Numbered from the stretch's first letter, positions 7,352-15,880 are shown. The stretch is DNA of 57,197 nucleotides from Bacillota bacterium (GCA_023391535.1 JAEWAU010000027.1:1-57197), one strand, 5' to 3'. Notes: generated by a model not told the origin, from the sequence alone. Program-made: numbers and translations.

Positions 7352-8605
7352 TCAAACTGAACGGTCGGATTCCTGCTTTCCCGTTTCGTAGCCGATAAAG
7401 CTGCCAAAGGACCGGACAAAGTAAAACGGGGTGAATAAGACAAACGTTATGAAAAAACAGGCGGAAATGATGAGACGTATCGGGAGAAAGTCGGCGATCA
7501 CGCCGCCAAGCGCCATGGCAAACGGCGTCAGCCCCTGCGTCATCATGCCCATAAACGCCATCACCTTCCCGCGCATTTCGGCCGGGGTGGTGGCCTGCAC
7601 GGCCGAGATCAGCATCACGTTCACGAGAGCGTTAAAAAACCCGCCCAAGATGATCAGCGGAACCATAACGGCAAATACGACCTGATTGATCGCCGCAATC
7701 AGGCAGAAACAGGATAGGGCGTTGGAACCGATAAAATAGAGCAGTCTTCTTCTTGCGGGAAAGGTCACGATTGAGGAAACCAGAAAACCGGCCATCGAAC
7801 CGCCCATGAAGCATGCCATCGCGACGCCGTAGCAGCCCGCGCCAAGGTACGGGGTGCGCTGAAAAAACGGGAGAAAATCCGTAATGGCGACAAAGCCGAA
7901 GAAATTTACAACGGCCGCCATCAGCAGGATATAGCGCAGCCCCTTCTGCAGCCACATATATCGGAAGCCGTCCATCATATCGCGGAAAAAATCCGGCTTT
8001 TTTTCCGGATGCAGCTTTGGAATACCCACGAAGCACAGGCAGCTGCCCGAGAATAAATACGACAGCCCGTTAAACAGAAACAGCGTCGGCGCTCCGAGCA
8101 GCTGGAAGAAAAAGCCACCGGCGACGTTGCCGATCATATTCGAGCCGGTCGATGCGATGGACATGAGGGAATTGGCGTTTTGAAGCTTTTCGCTTTCCAC
8201 AAGATCGGGTATGACCGCATTGATGCCGGGGCGGAAAACAGCCCCGCACAAACTCAAAAGAACACCGGCCGCGAAAACCATCCACACCGCGATATGGTGC
8301 GAAAAGGCCGCCGCAGCGACGAGCACGATACCGGTGCCCCGGATGAAATCCATGCAGACGATGAGCGGCTTGCGGTCGGAGCGGTCCACCAATACGCCGG
8401 CAAAAGGCGAGACCAGCACGCCCGGCAGAGTGGAGGCTGCCATGAGCATCCCCATCAGCGCCGTCGAGCCGGTAACCTGCAAAATCCAGAATCCCAATGC
8501 GACGCCGTATGCGGCATCTCCGAGCGTCGATACCAGCTGCCCTTGCCAGATCAGGATAAACGCGCGCGTCCAAAGCCTTCCGGCGGGGGGATGATCCGTT
8601 CTCAA
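7352..8605 (-). CDS. MFS transporter, drug-efflux type (MFS_3-like)
   Basis: A 417-aa polytopic membrane protein with about 12 hydrophobic segments. The first loop shows the MFS signature VLVDRSDRKPLIVCMD after TLPGVLVSPFAG; a second half beginning near residue 215 repeats the six-helix plan. The N-terminal phrase FILIWQGQLVSTLGDAAYGV is typical of macrolide/enterobactin exporter relatives (MefA/EntS group). Substrate unknown. The frame begins with TTG at 8605 with only a weak AAGAAG upstream; no nearby ATG alternative lies before the first helix. Separately transcribed from the dipeptidase gene, judging by spacing. Confidence 0.88.
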   Translation of the reverse strand: MRTDHPPAGRLWTRAFILIWQGQLVSTLGDAAYGVALGFWILQVTGSTALMGMLMAASTLPGVLVSPFAGVLVDRSDRKPLIVCMDFIRGTGIVLVAAAAFSHHIAVWMVFAAGVLLSLCGAVFRPGINAVIPDLVESEKLQNANSLMSIASTGSNMIGNVAGGFFFQLLGAPTLFLFNGLSYLFSGSCLCFVGIPKLHPEKKPDFFRDMMDGFRYMWLQKGLRYILLMAAVVNFFGFVAITDFLPFFQRTPYLGAGCYGVAMACFMGGSMAGFLVSSIVTFPARRRLLYFIGSNALSCFCLIAAINQVVFAVMVPLIILGGFFNALVNVMLISAVQATTPAEMRGKVMAFMGMMTQGLTPFAMALGGVIADFLPIRLIISACFFITFVLFTPFYFVRSFGSFIGYETGKQESDRSV

Positions 8606-8967
8606 ACGTTACGCTTCTTTCTGTGGAAACAGGCGAGCTGCTTCGGAAATTGGGAATTCCATTTACGGCGTCCTTTGCACGATGGCATGACGTCACGGAC
8701 GGAACGGCAGCTTTCCGGTAATTGCTATGGAATTCCGTATGGCGCGCTCCGCATTCTGCGGCCTTCCCGCCGCCGCGAATCGGTATTCCATGCGCTTTTG
8801 CCCATCACCTGCAGCGGATATCGGGCAGGAATAAATTTGTTTCTATTTTAAGTGTAGCACGGTGTTTTCCGCGGTGCAAGCTTGCACCGGAAGAATATTC
8901 CTGCAGGGCGAACGGCGGGTCGCGCCGGCTCCGCTCTTCAAACGGCGGCGGTTTTAGGCGGGCCGCG
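8606..8967. other. Intergenic stretch without recognised gene
   Basis: About 360 bases between the MFS gene and the CDGSH terminator. No open frame here looks protein-like on either strand and I found no structured RNA. Around 8690-8735 there is a weak resemblance (AATTGCTATGG) to the end of the 109-bp leaders described at 17.6 and 19.9 kb. Confidence 0.4.
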
Positions 8968-9006
8968 CAAAAAAAGGCTTGAGGTCAAACAAGAGAACCT
9001 CAAGCC
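8968..9006 (-). terminator. Intrinsic terminator of the CDGSH gene
   Basis: GGCTTGAGGT (8976-8985) and ACCTCAAGCC (8997-9006) form a perfect 10-bp stem; on the minus strand it is followed by seven T. It lies 21 bases beyond the CDGSH stop codon. Confidence 0.88.
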
Positions 9007-9027
9007 CTTAAAAATGCCTGTTCCCGA

Positions 9028-9270
9028 TTACAGGGAGTGATGGGTGCCGTCGCAGAACGGAGGATGCTTCGTATGCTTGCAGCCGCACAGATGCACCGTT
9101 TCCGTCTTTTCGGCGGTAAACTGAACCGGCGTAAAGGACGTGACCTTGTGCGAACCGTCGCAGAAAGGCTGGCTTCCGCTCCTGCCGCAGGCGCACCAGT
9201 AATAGGTCTTTCCTTTTTCGACCTCTACGGCATAAGGAGACTTTTGGGCGATTTTAGGCTCTTCCATCAT
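9028..9270 (-). CDS. CDGSH iron-sulfur domain protein (double motif)
   Basis: An 80-aa protein with two CDGSH motifs that bind [2Fe-2S] clusters through three Cys and one His each: CACGRSGSQPFCDGSH and CGCKHTKHPPFCDGTH. Double-motif mitoNEET-type proteins are common in bacteria and thought to act in electron transfer or redox sensing. I start it at ATG 9270 because AGGAAAGGAAAG lies just upstream; the frame is open further upstream but the added residues look non-native. It has its own terminator and is divergent from the small peptide/Old Yellow Enzyme unit. Confidence 0.92.
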   Translation of the reverse strand: MMEEPKIAQKSPYAVEVEKGKTYYWCACGRSGSQPFCDGSHKVTSFTPVQFTAEKTETVHLCGCKHTKHPPFCDGTHHSL

Positions 9271-9594
9271 TCGTCTTTCCTTTCCTGTCCTATGTAAAAT
9301 AATTTCAAGCGCTTTTCGGCGCTTTTTGCGCATTGCAGGTTGGTTTCAGAACGTTCTTCCCAGGCTGCCCGCAAAGGCGCCGGTTGCTTTTTACGCATCC
9401 TGCCGCCGGCCTCCCGGCCTTTGATCGTTCTTTGCCTTTTTAACGCCTTCTGCACTACAGCATGGCATGAGGTGCGGCTTTTGTCAAGCCAGTGAGGAAC
9501 TTCTTTCCGAAACGGTTTGCAAGCCGCCCCGGAACATTTGCAAAAAGCCGATGGGTAACCTGCACTTTCCTGCAAAAATAAAATATATTTTTCA

Positions 9595-9623
9595 TTGCAA
9601 TAAATCCACTTATATGGTATACT
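9595..9623 (+). promoter_or_regulatory. Sigma-A promoter for small peptide and OYE
   Basis: TTGCAA (9595-9600), 17-base spacer, TATACT (9618-9623), in an AT-rich stretch 40 bases before the small gene. The preceding ~320 bases back to 9271 hold no recognisable gene. Confidence 0.75.
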
Positions 9624-9663
9624 TGGTCTTGTTAGAAAAATAAGCCATTGGGAGGCAATGATC

Positions 9664-9834
9664 ATGCAAGAATCTAACGAAAAGAATTTCAAAAACAAAG
9701 ACGAAAACAAAAACATTGAAGAAAAGAAACCGGAAGCGGTAAAGGCCGAATCCGACGAGTATTCCATTCCGGACGAGGCTTCCTGTTCCCCTGAGTTCTC
9801 GGAGGGCTGCGTGTTCGTAGACGATCGGAAATGA
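9664..9834 (+). CDS. Small hydrophilic Cys-containing peptide (56 aa)
   Basis: ATG 9664 sits 8 bases after GGAGG and downstream of a good promoter, so this small gene is probably real. It encodes a 56-aa peptide: a Lys/Glu/Asn-rich first half (MQESNEKNFKNKDENKNIEE), then an acidic C-terminal part with two Cys eight residues apart (CSPEFSEGC) ending VFVDDRK. I do not recognise it. No membrane segment or export signal. The next gene, an Old Yellow Enzyme, starts 69 bases later, probably on the same transcript after a GC-rich hairpin (9838-9879). A peptide-modifying enzyme would be needed to argue for a RiPP precursor and none is adjacent. Confidence 0.65.
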   Translation: MQESNEKNFKNKDENKNIEEKKPEAVKAESDEYSIPDEASCSPEFSEGCVFVDDRK

Positions 9835-9837
9835 AAG

Positions 9838-9879
9838 CCCGGCTTGAAAGCGGGCCGGACCGTTCCGGCACTTGCCGGG
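9838..9879 (+). terminator. GC-rich hairpin between small gene and OYE
   Basis: CCCGGC and GCCGGG enclose an internal CCGG/CCGG stem; only TTTC follows. It may attenuate rather than end transcription into the next gene. Confidence 0.4.
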
Positions 9880-9903
9880 TTTCAAAATGGGGGATGACTG
9901 CGG

Positions 9904-10926
9904 ATGAAGCTGTTTGAAGAATATACGATTAAAAACATGACGCTCCGGAACAGGATCGTCATGCCGCCCATGTGCATGTATCAGGCCACTTCGGACGGCT
10001 TTCCCACCCTGTTCCACATCGGCCATTATGCGGCCAGGGCCATCGGGGGCGCCGGGCTCATCATTGTGGAATCCACGGGCGTAACGCCGGAGGGCAGAAT
10101 TTCCGACCGCGACCTCGGCATATGGGAAGACGGCAACGGCTCGAACCTGAAAAGGATCGCTGATGTCTGCCATATGGGCGGCGCAAAAATCGCGATACAG
10201 ATCAACCACGCGGGCAGAAAGAGCACCTCTCTTTCGGGCGGCCCGCTCGCCCCCAGTCCCATCCCGTTCGGCGGCGATTACCGCGTTCCGGAGGAACTGA
10301 CGGAAGAAGGAATCGCGCGGATTGTCCTCGCCTTCCGGCAGGCCGCCGCACGCGCGGACAGCGCGGGCTTCGACGCTTTGGAGATTCACGGGGCGCACGG
10401 TTATCTGATTCACGAATTTTTATCCCCCCTCTCCAACCGCCGGACGGATGCATACGGCGGTTCTCTTGAAAACCGCGTGCGGTTCCTGCGCGAAGTTCTG
10501 GAATCCGTGCGCGAGGTATGGCCGCGCGAGAAGCCCCTGTGGCTCCGCGTATCGGCCAACGATTACGCGCCGGGCGGCATAGACGGCGAAATGATGGTGA
10601 AGATCATCAACCTGGTAAAGCCGCTTGTGGATCTGGTTCACGTCAGCTCCGGCGGCCTGCTCCCCGCTCCCGTGAAAGACTACCCGGGCTACCAGATTGC
10701 GCTTTCCGAAAAAATCCGCAGGGAGTGCGGCGTTCCCACCATCACCGTGGGGCTGATTACAAACGCGGAGATGGCCGAAGAGATTCTGCAAAACGGGCGC
10801 GCCGACCTTGTGGCGCTGGGCCGCGAACTGCTGCGCAACCCGTATTTCCCGATTCAGGCGGCGGAGCGGGCAGGCGTTCCCGGTTATGTTCCGGAGCCCT
10901 ATCACAGGGCCTACCCCCGCCGGTAG
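9904..10926 (+). CDS. NADH:flavin oxidoreductase, Old Yellow Enzyme (YqjM class)
   Basis: FMN-dependent ene-reductase of 340 aa. Seen: LFEEYTIKNMTLRNRIVMPP at the N-terminus, QINHAGR carrying a substrate-anion-binding His, the strongly conserved DALEIHGAHGYLIHEFLSP and RTDAYGGSLENR blocks, and a C-terminal FMN phosphate-binding region (TVGLITNAEMAE, RADLVALGRELLRNP). The length and single barrel fit the YqjM-like class rather than the longer 2,4-dienoyl-CoA reductases with a FeS/FAD extension. It reduces activated C=C bonds; physiological substrate unknown, often linked to electrophile or oxidative stress, which fits the neighbouring redox genes. Start ATG 9904; a GGGGG stretch lies 10-15 bases upstream. 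Confidence 0.93.
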   Translation: MKLFEEYTIKNMTLRNRIVMPPMCMYQATSDGFPTLFHIGHYAARAIGGAGLIIVESTGVTPEGRISDRDLGIWEDGNGSNLKRIADVCHMGGAKIAIQINHAGRKSTSLSGGPLAPSPIPFGGDYRVPEELTEEGIARIVLAFRQAAARADSAGFDALEIHGAHGYLIHEFLSPLSNRRTDAYGGSLENRVRFLREVLESVREVWPREKPLWLRVSANDYAPGGIDGEMMVKIINLVKPLVDLVHVSSGGLLPAPVKDYPGYQIALSEKIRRECGVPTITVGLITNAEMAEEILQNGRADLVALGRELLRNPYFPIQAAERAGVPGYVPEPYHRAYPRR

Positions 10927-10992
10927 AAGGGGACGGCCTGTTTTCGGAACAGGCAAACTATCTGAAAACAGGAGACTATTACACAAAATATA

Positions 10993-11021
10993 TTGTTTTT
11001 CGACCAAATTATTTCTATAAT
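10993..11021 (+). promoter_or_regulatory. Promoter of desulfoferrodoxin with overlapping palindrome
   Basis: TTGTTT (10993-10998), exact 17-base spacer, TATAAT (11016-11021). The inverted repeat ATTAT-N4-ATAAT overlaps the -10 region and could be an operator for a redox regulator (PerR-like sites are AT palindromes), though it does not match the PerR consensus closely. Confidence 0.65.
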
Positions 11022-11128
11022 GGTGCTGTAATGGAAAACATTTTAGAAAACGGCAGGAACTTTTTATCGGTTACAACCGGTTCTATCCCGGTTGATAATA
11101 AAAAAATGATGAAAAGAAGGGTTTGCAA

Positions 11129-11503
11129 ATGTCACTCGTTGATTTCTACCGCTGTGAAAAGTGCGGCAACATCGTCGCCCTGATCAAAAAAGGCGGCGGC
11201 ACGCTGACCTGCTGCGGGCAGGCCATGACGAAGCTGGAGGCCAATTCCACGGATGCGGCGAAAGAGAAGCATGTTCCTGTAATCGCAAAAGAGGGCGGCA
11301 AGATCAAGGTCGCGGTGGGGTCCACCCTTCATCCCATGCTCCAGGAGCATTATATCGAGTGGATCGCGCTTGTTGCGGACGGAAAGGTGGAGTTCCGGTT
11401 CCTCAAGCCGGGCGACGCGCCGAAAGCAGAGTTCGAAGCGGCGGCCTCCGGCACCGTTTTCGCCTACTGCAACCTGCACGGGCTTTGGAAAGCTGATTTT
11501 TAA
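11129..11503 (+). CDS. Desulfoferrodoxin (superoxide reductase)
   Basis: A 124-aa two-domain superoxide reductase that turns superoxide into hydrogen peroxide using an Fe(His)4Cys centre. The N-terminal desulforedoxin domain has the Fe(Cys)4 motif CEKCGN with TCCGQAM. The catalytic domain supplies EKHVPVI, STLHPMLQEHYIEW and AYCNLHGLW, containing all expected His ligands and the Cys ligand. ATG 11129 has AGAAGGG 8 bases upstream; the TTG two codons earlier is less likely. It has its own promoter and a strong hairpin behind it. Confidence 0.95.
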   Translation: MSLVDFYRCEKCGNIVALIKKGGGTLTCCGQAMTKLEANSTDAAKEKHVPVIAKEGGKIKVAVGSTLHPMLQEHYIEWIALVADGKVEFRFLKPGDAPKAEFEAAASGTVFAYCNLHGLWKADF

Positions 11504-11511
11504 GCAAACCC

Positions 11512-11546
11512 GGCAAGAGGCCCTGTGCCTTGCAGGGCCTCTTGCC
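11512..11546. terminator. Perfect 14-bp hairpin after desulfoferrodoxin
   Basis: GGCAAGAGGCCCTG and its exact complement around a 7-base loop, 8 bases past the stop codon. No T-run follows, so some transcription may continue into the oxidoreductase genes. Confidence 0.6.
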
Positions 11547-11605
11547 ACATCCCCGCCCTCCCGGCTCGCGGAGCCGGGGCGGCGCGCAGGAGAGGAAACG
11601 TGCAG

Positions 11606-13276
11606 ATGTATAATCTATTGATCGGCGGAGCGGCCGGCCAGGGCATCGATACGACGGCCGCAATTCTGGAAAAGCTTCTCAAGCGTTCGGGATACAATGT
11701 GTTTACCGTGCGGGATTTTATGTCCCGTGTAAGGGGCGGCCACAATTTCTCACTGATCCGGTTCGGAACCGCCCCCGTCCATTCGCACAGCGACCGCCTC
11801 GACGGAATCGTGGCGCTCGATGAGGAAACCGTCGGCCTGCATCAAAGCCAGCTCAAGGAAAACGGCTTCATCCTCTGCGACGCCAAGCTGAACATCGACG
11901 ACGGCCGGGCCGTTAAAATCGAACTGGACGCCATGGCGAAGGCTCTGGGCAATCCCCGCGTTTCGGGGAGCGTCGCCGTGGGCGCGATTCTCCGGCTGTT
12001 CGGAGAATCGCTTGACAATGTGGAGGACGTGCTGCGCGCGTTCGTCAAGCAGCAATATCTGGAGATCAACCTGAAAGCCGTCCGGGAAGGGTACGAGACG
12101 GCCACGGAACGGTTTCCTCATTTGCAGGGAACGTTCGGCGGCCAGATGCTGATCTCGGGCAGCAGGGCGGTCGCCCTGGGAGCCATGGCGGCCGGGCTGC
12201 GGTTTTATTCCGCCTATCCGATGTCCCCCTCCACGGCGGTTATGGAGGCGCTCGCCTCCCAAGCCGACGAAGCGGGCATCGTAGTGGAACAGGCGGAGGA
12301 TGAGATTGCGGCCGTCAATATGGCGATCGGCGCCTCCTATGCGGGCGCGCGGGCCATGACGGGCACCTCCGGCGGCGGGTTTTCCCTGATGGTGGAGGCC
12401 CTGGGCCTCGCCGGCATGGCGGAGATTCCGCTTGTCGTAATCGACGTGCAGCGCCCGGGCCCGGTAACCGGCCTTCCGACACGCACGGAGCAGAGCGACC
12501 TCAAATTCGTCATTTCCGCTTCCCAGGGGGAATTCCCCCGCATGGTCATCGCGCTGCGCAACCCCTCGGACGCATTTTACCAGACCATGCGCGCATTCCA
12601 CCTTGCCGAAGCATACCAAATCCCCGTTATCCTGCTGAGCGACCAGTATCTCGGCGACGCTTCCTCCACCGTAGAGCCCTTCGACCTGCAAAAGGTCCGT
12701 GTGGAAAAGCCCGGAGCGCAAAGCGCCGGGGAGGGCGAATACCTCCGTTACCGGTATACCGAAAGCGGCGTTTCGCCGCGCCTGATTCCCGGAAAGACGA
12801 AGCATCTGGTGGCAATCGACAGCGACGAGCACGACGAGCGCGGGTGGATCACGGAGTCCGCGCAGGTGCGCACGCGCATGATGGATAAGCGCATGAAAAA
12901 GCTGGAGAGTCTGGAAGGGGAGCTGCAGGAACCCGATTTCATCGGCCCGAACGATTTCGACACGCTTCTTCTCGGGTGGGGTTCCACCTGGGGGCCGATC
13001 GAAGAGGCGGTATCGCTTCTCAATGCGGAGCAAAAGGGCCGCTTCGCGGCTCTCGTTTTCGGCGATATCTATCCGCTGCCTCAAAAGCTGCTGCGTGAAA
13101 AAGCCGCAAGAGCCTCCCGTATTATCAACGTGGAGCAGAACGCAACCGGCCAGCTGGCCGGCCTTGTGCGCGAGGCAACCGGCATCGCATGTTCGTCCGG
13201 CGTGCTGAAGTACGACGGCAGGCAGCTTTCCGGTGAGGAAATCGCGCAGCGGATTCGGAAGGAGGCGGCGCTATGA
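11606..13276 (+). CDS. 2-oxoacid:acceptor oxidoreductase, fused gamma-alpha subunit
   Basis: Subunit of a pyruvate/2-oxoglutarate-type ferredoxin oxidoreductase. Residues 1-180 are the gamma domain (LLIGGAAGQGIDTTAAILEK, SRVRGGHNFSLIRF). Residues ~185-557 are the alpha subunit (FYSAYPMSPSTAVMEAL, EQAEDEIAAVNMAIGASYAGARAMTGTSGGG), the usual fused KorA architecture. Start at ATG 11606: AGGAGAGG lies 9-16 bases upstream. A GTG two codons earlier is possible. It overlaps the beta-subunit gene by four bases (ATGA), implying translational coupling. No ferredoxin-like delta subunit is present; electrons presumably go to a separate ferredoxin. The exact oxoacid cannot be read from sequence. Confidence 0.93.
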   Translation: MYNLLIGGAAGQGIDTTAAILEKLLKRSGYNVFTVRDFMSRVRGGHNFSLIRFGTAPVHSHSDRLDGIVALDEETVGLHQSQLKENGFILCDAKLNIDDGRAVKIELDAMAKALGNPRVSGSVAVGAILRLFGESLDNVEDVLRAFVKQQYLEINLKAVREGYETATERFPHLQGTFGGQMLISGSRAVALGAMAAGLRFYSAYPMSPSTAVMEALASQADEAGIVVEQAEDEIAAVNMAIGASYAGARAMTGTSGGGFSLMVEALGLAGMAEIPLVVIDVQRPGPVTGLPTRTEQSDLKFVISASQGEFPRMVIALRNPSDAFYQTMRAFHLAEAYQIPVILLSDQYLGDASSTVEPFDLQKVRVEKPGAQSAGEGEYLRYRYTESGVSPRLIPGKTKHLVAIDSDEHDERGWITESAQVRTRMMDKRMKKLESLEGELQEPDFIGPNDFDTLLLGWGSTWGPIEEAVSLLNAEQKGRFAALVFGDIYPLPQKLLREKAARASRIINVEQNATGQLAGLVREATGIACSSGVLKYDGRQLSGEEIAQRIRKEAAL

Positions 13277-14124
13277 GCACGGATTCTTTTTGCACCTACG
13301 AAACCGCCTGGTGCCCGGGCTGCGGAAATTTCGCCATCCTCGAATGTCTCAAAACCGCCCTGGAGGAGCTCGGGAAAGAGCCTTCCGAAGTGCTGCTGGC
13401 GGCGGGCATAGGCCAGGCGGCGAAAACGCCCCAGTATATCAGCGCAAACGCCTTCTGCGGCCTGCACGGCCGCTCGCTTCCACCGGCCGCCGCGGCGAAA
13501 ATCGCCGACGAGAAGCTGACGGTGATTGTCGACACGGGCGACGGCGATTCCTACGGCGAGGGCGGGAACCACTTCATACATAGCATCCGCCGTAACGTCG
13601 ATATCACCCATTTCGTGCACGATAACCAGATTTACGGCTTGACGAAAGGGCAGGCGTCCCCCACCTCCGTGGAGGGCCTTGTCACCGGCGTGCAGACCGA
13701 CGGGAACTTCAACGAGCCGCTCAACCCCATGCTCCTTGCCATCGCGGCGGGGGCCGGGTTTGTGGCGCGCGCGTTCACGGGCAACCGGAAACTTCTCGTT
13801 TCGCTCATGAAGCAGGCCATCGAATACAGGGGCTACGCGCTCGTGGATATTCTTCAGCCCTGCGTGAGCTTCAACAGAACCAACACGTTCGCATGGTACA
13901 GCAAGCGGGTATACGAGCTGGACGAAACCTACGACAGCAGCGATAAGGCCGCGGCCATGCAAAAAGCGATGGAGTTCGGGGACCGTATCCCGACCGGGGT
14001 GCTTTATCGGGAGCAGAAGCGCACCTATCACGAAAAGAACGCCGTGCTCAGGAGCGGGGTTCCGCTGCTCGACAGGCAAACCGACCCGGATTTTTTGAAC
14101 CGTCTTGTACAATCCTATATTTAA
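13273..14124 (+). CDS. 2-oxoacid:ferredoxin oxidoreductase beta subunit (TPP-binding)
   Basis: A 283-aa partner of the preceding gene. CPGCGNFAILECLK starts the TPP-binding domain, GIGQAAKTPQYI and CGLHGRSLP follow, and VDTGDGDSYGEGGNHFIHSI contains the GDGD motif for thiamine pyrophosphate and magnesium. FVHDNQIYGLTKGQASPTS is the classic cofactor-site loop. Lacks the ferredoxin-type C-terminal cluster domain of longer PorB proteins. The four-base overlap with the alpha gene and the 37-base gap to rubrerythrin suggest these genes may be co-transcribed. Confidence 0.94.
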   Translation: MSTDSFCTYETAWCPGCGNFAILECLKTALEELGKEPSEVLLAAGIGQAAKTPQYISANAFCGLHGRSLPPAAAAKIADEKLTVIVDTGDGDSYGEGGNHFIHSIRRNVDITHFVHDNQIYGLTKGQASPTSVEGLVTGVQTDGNFNEPLNPMLLAIAAGAGFVARAFTGNRKLLVSLMKQAIEYRGYALVDILQPCVSFNRTNTFAWYSKRVYELDETYDSSDKAAAMQKAMEFGDRIPTGVLYREQKRTYHEKNAVLRSGVPLLDRQTDPDFLNRLVQSYI

Positions 14125-14161
14125 GGAACGAAAAGCAAACGACTGAAAGGGGATTTTTAAA

Positions 14162-14716
14162 ATGGCTGTTAAAAACGCGATGACTGCTGATTTCCTGCAT
14201 TCCGCATACGGCGGGGAGAGCATGGCCCACATGCGGTACCTGATTTGGGGCGATATGGCCGAAAAGGAAGGCTTCCCGAACGTGGCGAGGCTTTTCAGGG
14301 CCATTTCCTACGCGGAGCAGGTACACGCCACCAACCATATGCGCGCGATCGGCGGAGCTACCGCGGACGCCACCGTAACGGCCGGAGGCGTTTTCGGCGT
14401 GAACAAGACCGCCGAGAATCTTCAGGGCGCGATCAACGGGGAGCTGCACGAAGTGGAGCAGATGTATCCCGTTTATCTGAACGCCGCCGAATTCCAGAAC
14501 GAGCCGGATGCGAAGCGCTCCTTCCACGGCGCGTGGGAAGCGGAAAAGCTGCACGCCGCTCTTTTCCAGAAGGCGCTCGACGCCGTGAAGCTCGGCAAGG
14601 ATATCGAGCTGGAGGCCATTTACGTCTGCCCGGTCTGCGGGCACACGGTTCTGAACGAAGCCCCGGAAAAATGCCCGGTGTGCGGCACGAAAAAGGAAAT
14701 GTACCGCAGGTTTTAA
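14162..14716 (+). CDS. Rubrerythrin
   Basis: A 184-aa peroxide-reducing non-haem diiron protein. The N-terminal four-helix part carries the ligand helices (AYGGESMAHMRYLIWGDMAE, AISYAEQVHATNHMRA, HEVEQMYPVYL, AWEAEKLHAALFQKAL). The C-terminal rubredoxin domain has CPVCGHTVL and CPVCGTKKE for the Fe(Cys)4 site. Start ATG 14162 preceded by AAAGGGG. It follows the 2-oxoacid oxidoreductase genes closely and precedes ferritin, so hydrogen peroxide from the superoxide reductase can be removed and iron stored by neighbouring gene products. Confidence 0.95.
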   Translation: MAVKNAMTADFLHSAYGGESMAHMRYLIWGDMAEKEGFPNVARLFRAISYAEQVHATNHMRAIGGATADATVTAGGVFGVNKTAENLQGAINGELHEVEQMYPVYLNAAEFQNEPDAKRSFHGAWEAEKLHAALFQKALDAVKLGKDIELEAIYVCPVCGHTVLNEAPEKCPVCGTKKEMYRRF

Positions 14717-14767
14717 CAGCGAACGGGGCATGTTGGCCCAATGAAGCGCGCCTGCGGCAGGGGAGAA

Positions 14768-14823
14768 GCCGCCGGAAAGGTTCTGCTGCGCAGCGGCGGC
14801 TTTGCCGCAACGGCAAATCTTTT
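14768..14823 (+). terminator. Two hairpins between rubrerythrin and ferritin
   Basis: AGCCGCC/GGCGGCT flanks the first; TTTGCCG-CAA-CGGCAAA followed by TCTTTTT forms the second. They probably end or weaken the upstream transcript. The rest of the 176-base gap shows only the ferritin ribosome site. Confidence 0.5.
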
Positions 14824-14892
14824 TCGCGGTTCTTCCCGAAGCGGCGCGGAGTTTGCCCGCGGCTCATTTTAAACGGTAAGGAGATGGATGCA

Positions 14893-15405
14893 ATGCTCGA
14901 CAAGGAACTGGCAACGCTGCTGAACAACCAGGTCAATATGGAATGGTATTCGGCATACTTTTATCTGGATCTCTACAGTTACTATACGGACCAGAACCTC
15001 AACGGTTTCGGAAACTGGTTTTATGTGCAGACGCAGGAAGAACGCGACCATGCCATGCTTTTCATGAAGTACCTGCTGAACAACAATGAAAAGCCTGTTT
15101 TGCAGGACATCAAGGCGGCGGCCTCTGCGTTTCATGATTTTCGGGAGCCTGCGAACGCTGCTTTCGAGCATGAGAAAAAGGTGACGGCGTCCATCAACAA
15201 CATTTATGCTCTTGCCTATGAGCGGAAGGATTTCCGCACCATGCAGTTCCTCGACTGGTTTGTGAAGGAGCAGGGCGAGGAGGAGAAAAACACGGAGGAT
15301 ATCGTAAAGCGATACGACCTGTTTGGAAAGGACGCCAGAGGGCTTTACCTGCTTGATTCCGAGCTTGCCGCCAGAGTTTACGCGCCGCCGACCCTTGTGC
15401 TCTGA
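14893..15405 (+). CDS. Non-haem ferritin
   Basis: A 170-aa iron-storage subunit of FtnA type. The first helix LDKELATLLNNQVNMEWYSA carries the ferroxidase Glu, followed by QTQEERDHAMLFMKYLL with the Glu/His ligands and FLDWFVKEQGEEEKNTEDI in the fourth helix. Start ATG 14893 because AAGGAG lies 9 bases upstream; the ATG at 14884 abuts that site. Normal length. A strong bidirectional terminator follows. Confidence 0.95.
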   Translation: MLDKELATLLNNQVNMEWYSAYFYLDLYSYYTDQNLNGFGNWFYVQTQEERDHAMLFMKYLLNNNEKPVLQDIKAAASAFHDFREPANAAFEHEKKVTASINNIYALAYERKDFRTMQFLDWFVKEQGEEEKNTEDIVKRYDLFGKDARGLYLLDSELAARVYAPPTLVL

Positions 15406-15493
15406 ACGTTCTCTCAGCGGCCGCTTTGTGGGCCTGCTGAGCGGGAGGAACCGGTTTCTTCCCCAAAGGCTTTTTATGTAAATGGGAAGGCGT

Positions 15494-15534
15494 AAAAAAA
15501 GCAGCCGCACCGTTTCCGTGTGGCTGCTTTTTTT
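15494..15534. terminator. Bidirectional intrinsic terminator after ferritin
   Basis: A run of seven A, stem GCAGCCGCAC with GTGTGGCTGC (one wobble), then seven T. Works on either strand. Confidence 0.9.
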
Positions 15535-15639
15535 AACGGAGCTCCGTGCCGGCGATGCTCTGCGGAGCCGAAGAGGTTCAAACCGCTGAAATCCTCGTTT
15601 GCCTCAGCCACCATACCCGCCCTCTCGATAAAAGCTTTC

Positions 15640-15880
15640 ATTGCGGAGCCGCAGCCGGGCGTTGCGGTTGTGCCGCTTATGACGGAGCCGCTTTATGCGT
15701 TTTTTCCGGCCGGGCACCGCCTGTCCTCCCTGAAAGAGATCAGCTTTATGGATCTGATGCTCAACGGAAAACTGGTGCTTTACAAAGACAGATACCGATT
15801 TACCGGGAAATTGCGGTTGCGGCGAAAAAGGAATCGATTCCATCGTATCTGCCGCTGTTTTCCGCGAAAAATTTGGATTA
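15640..15880 (+). pseudogene. LysR-family regulator fragment (effector domain)
   Basis: One frame contains VAVVPLMTEPLYAFFPAGHR followed by ISFMDLMLNGKLVLYKDRY, the pattern of the effector-binding domain of LysR-type regulators (PL.TEPLYA.FP..H.L). There is no helix-turn-helix part, no start with a ribosome site, and the next recognisable piece (ESIPSYLPLFSAKNL) is in another frame. A degraded remnant; the rest of 15540-15970 shows nothing else. Confidence 0.5.

Noticed and set aside
9664..9834. RiPP precursor call for the small peptide
   Set aside because: No modification enzyme, protease or exporter next to it; kept only as an unknown small gene.
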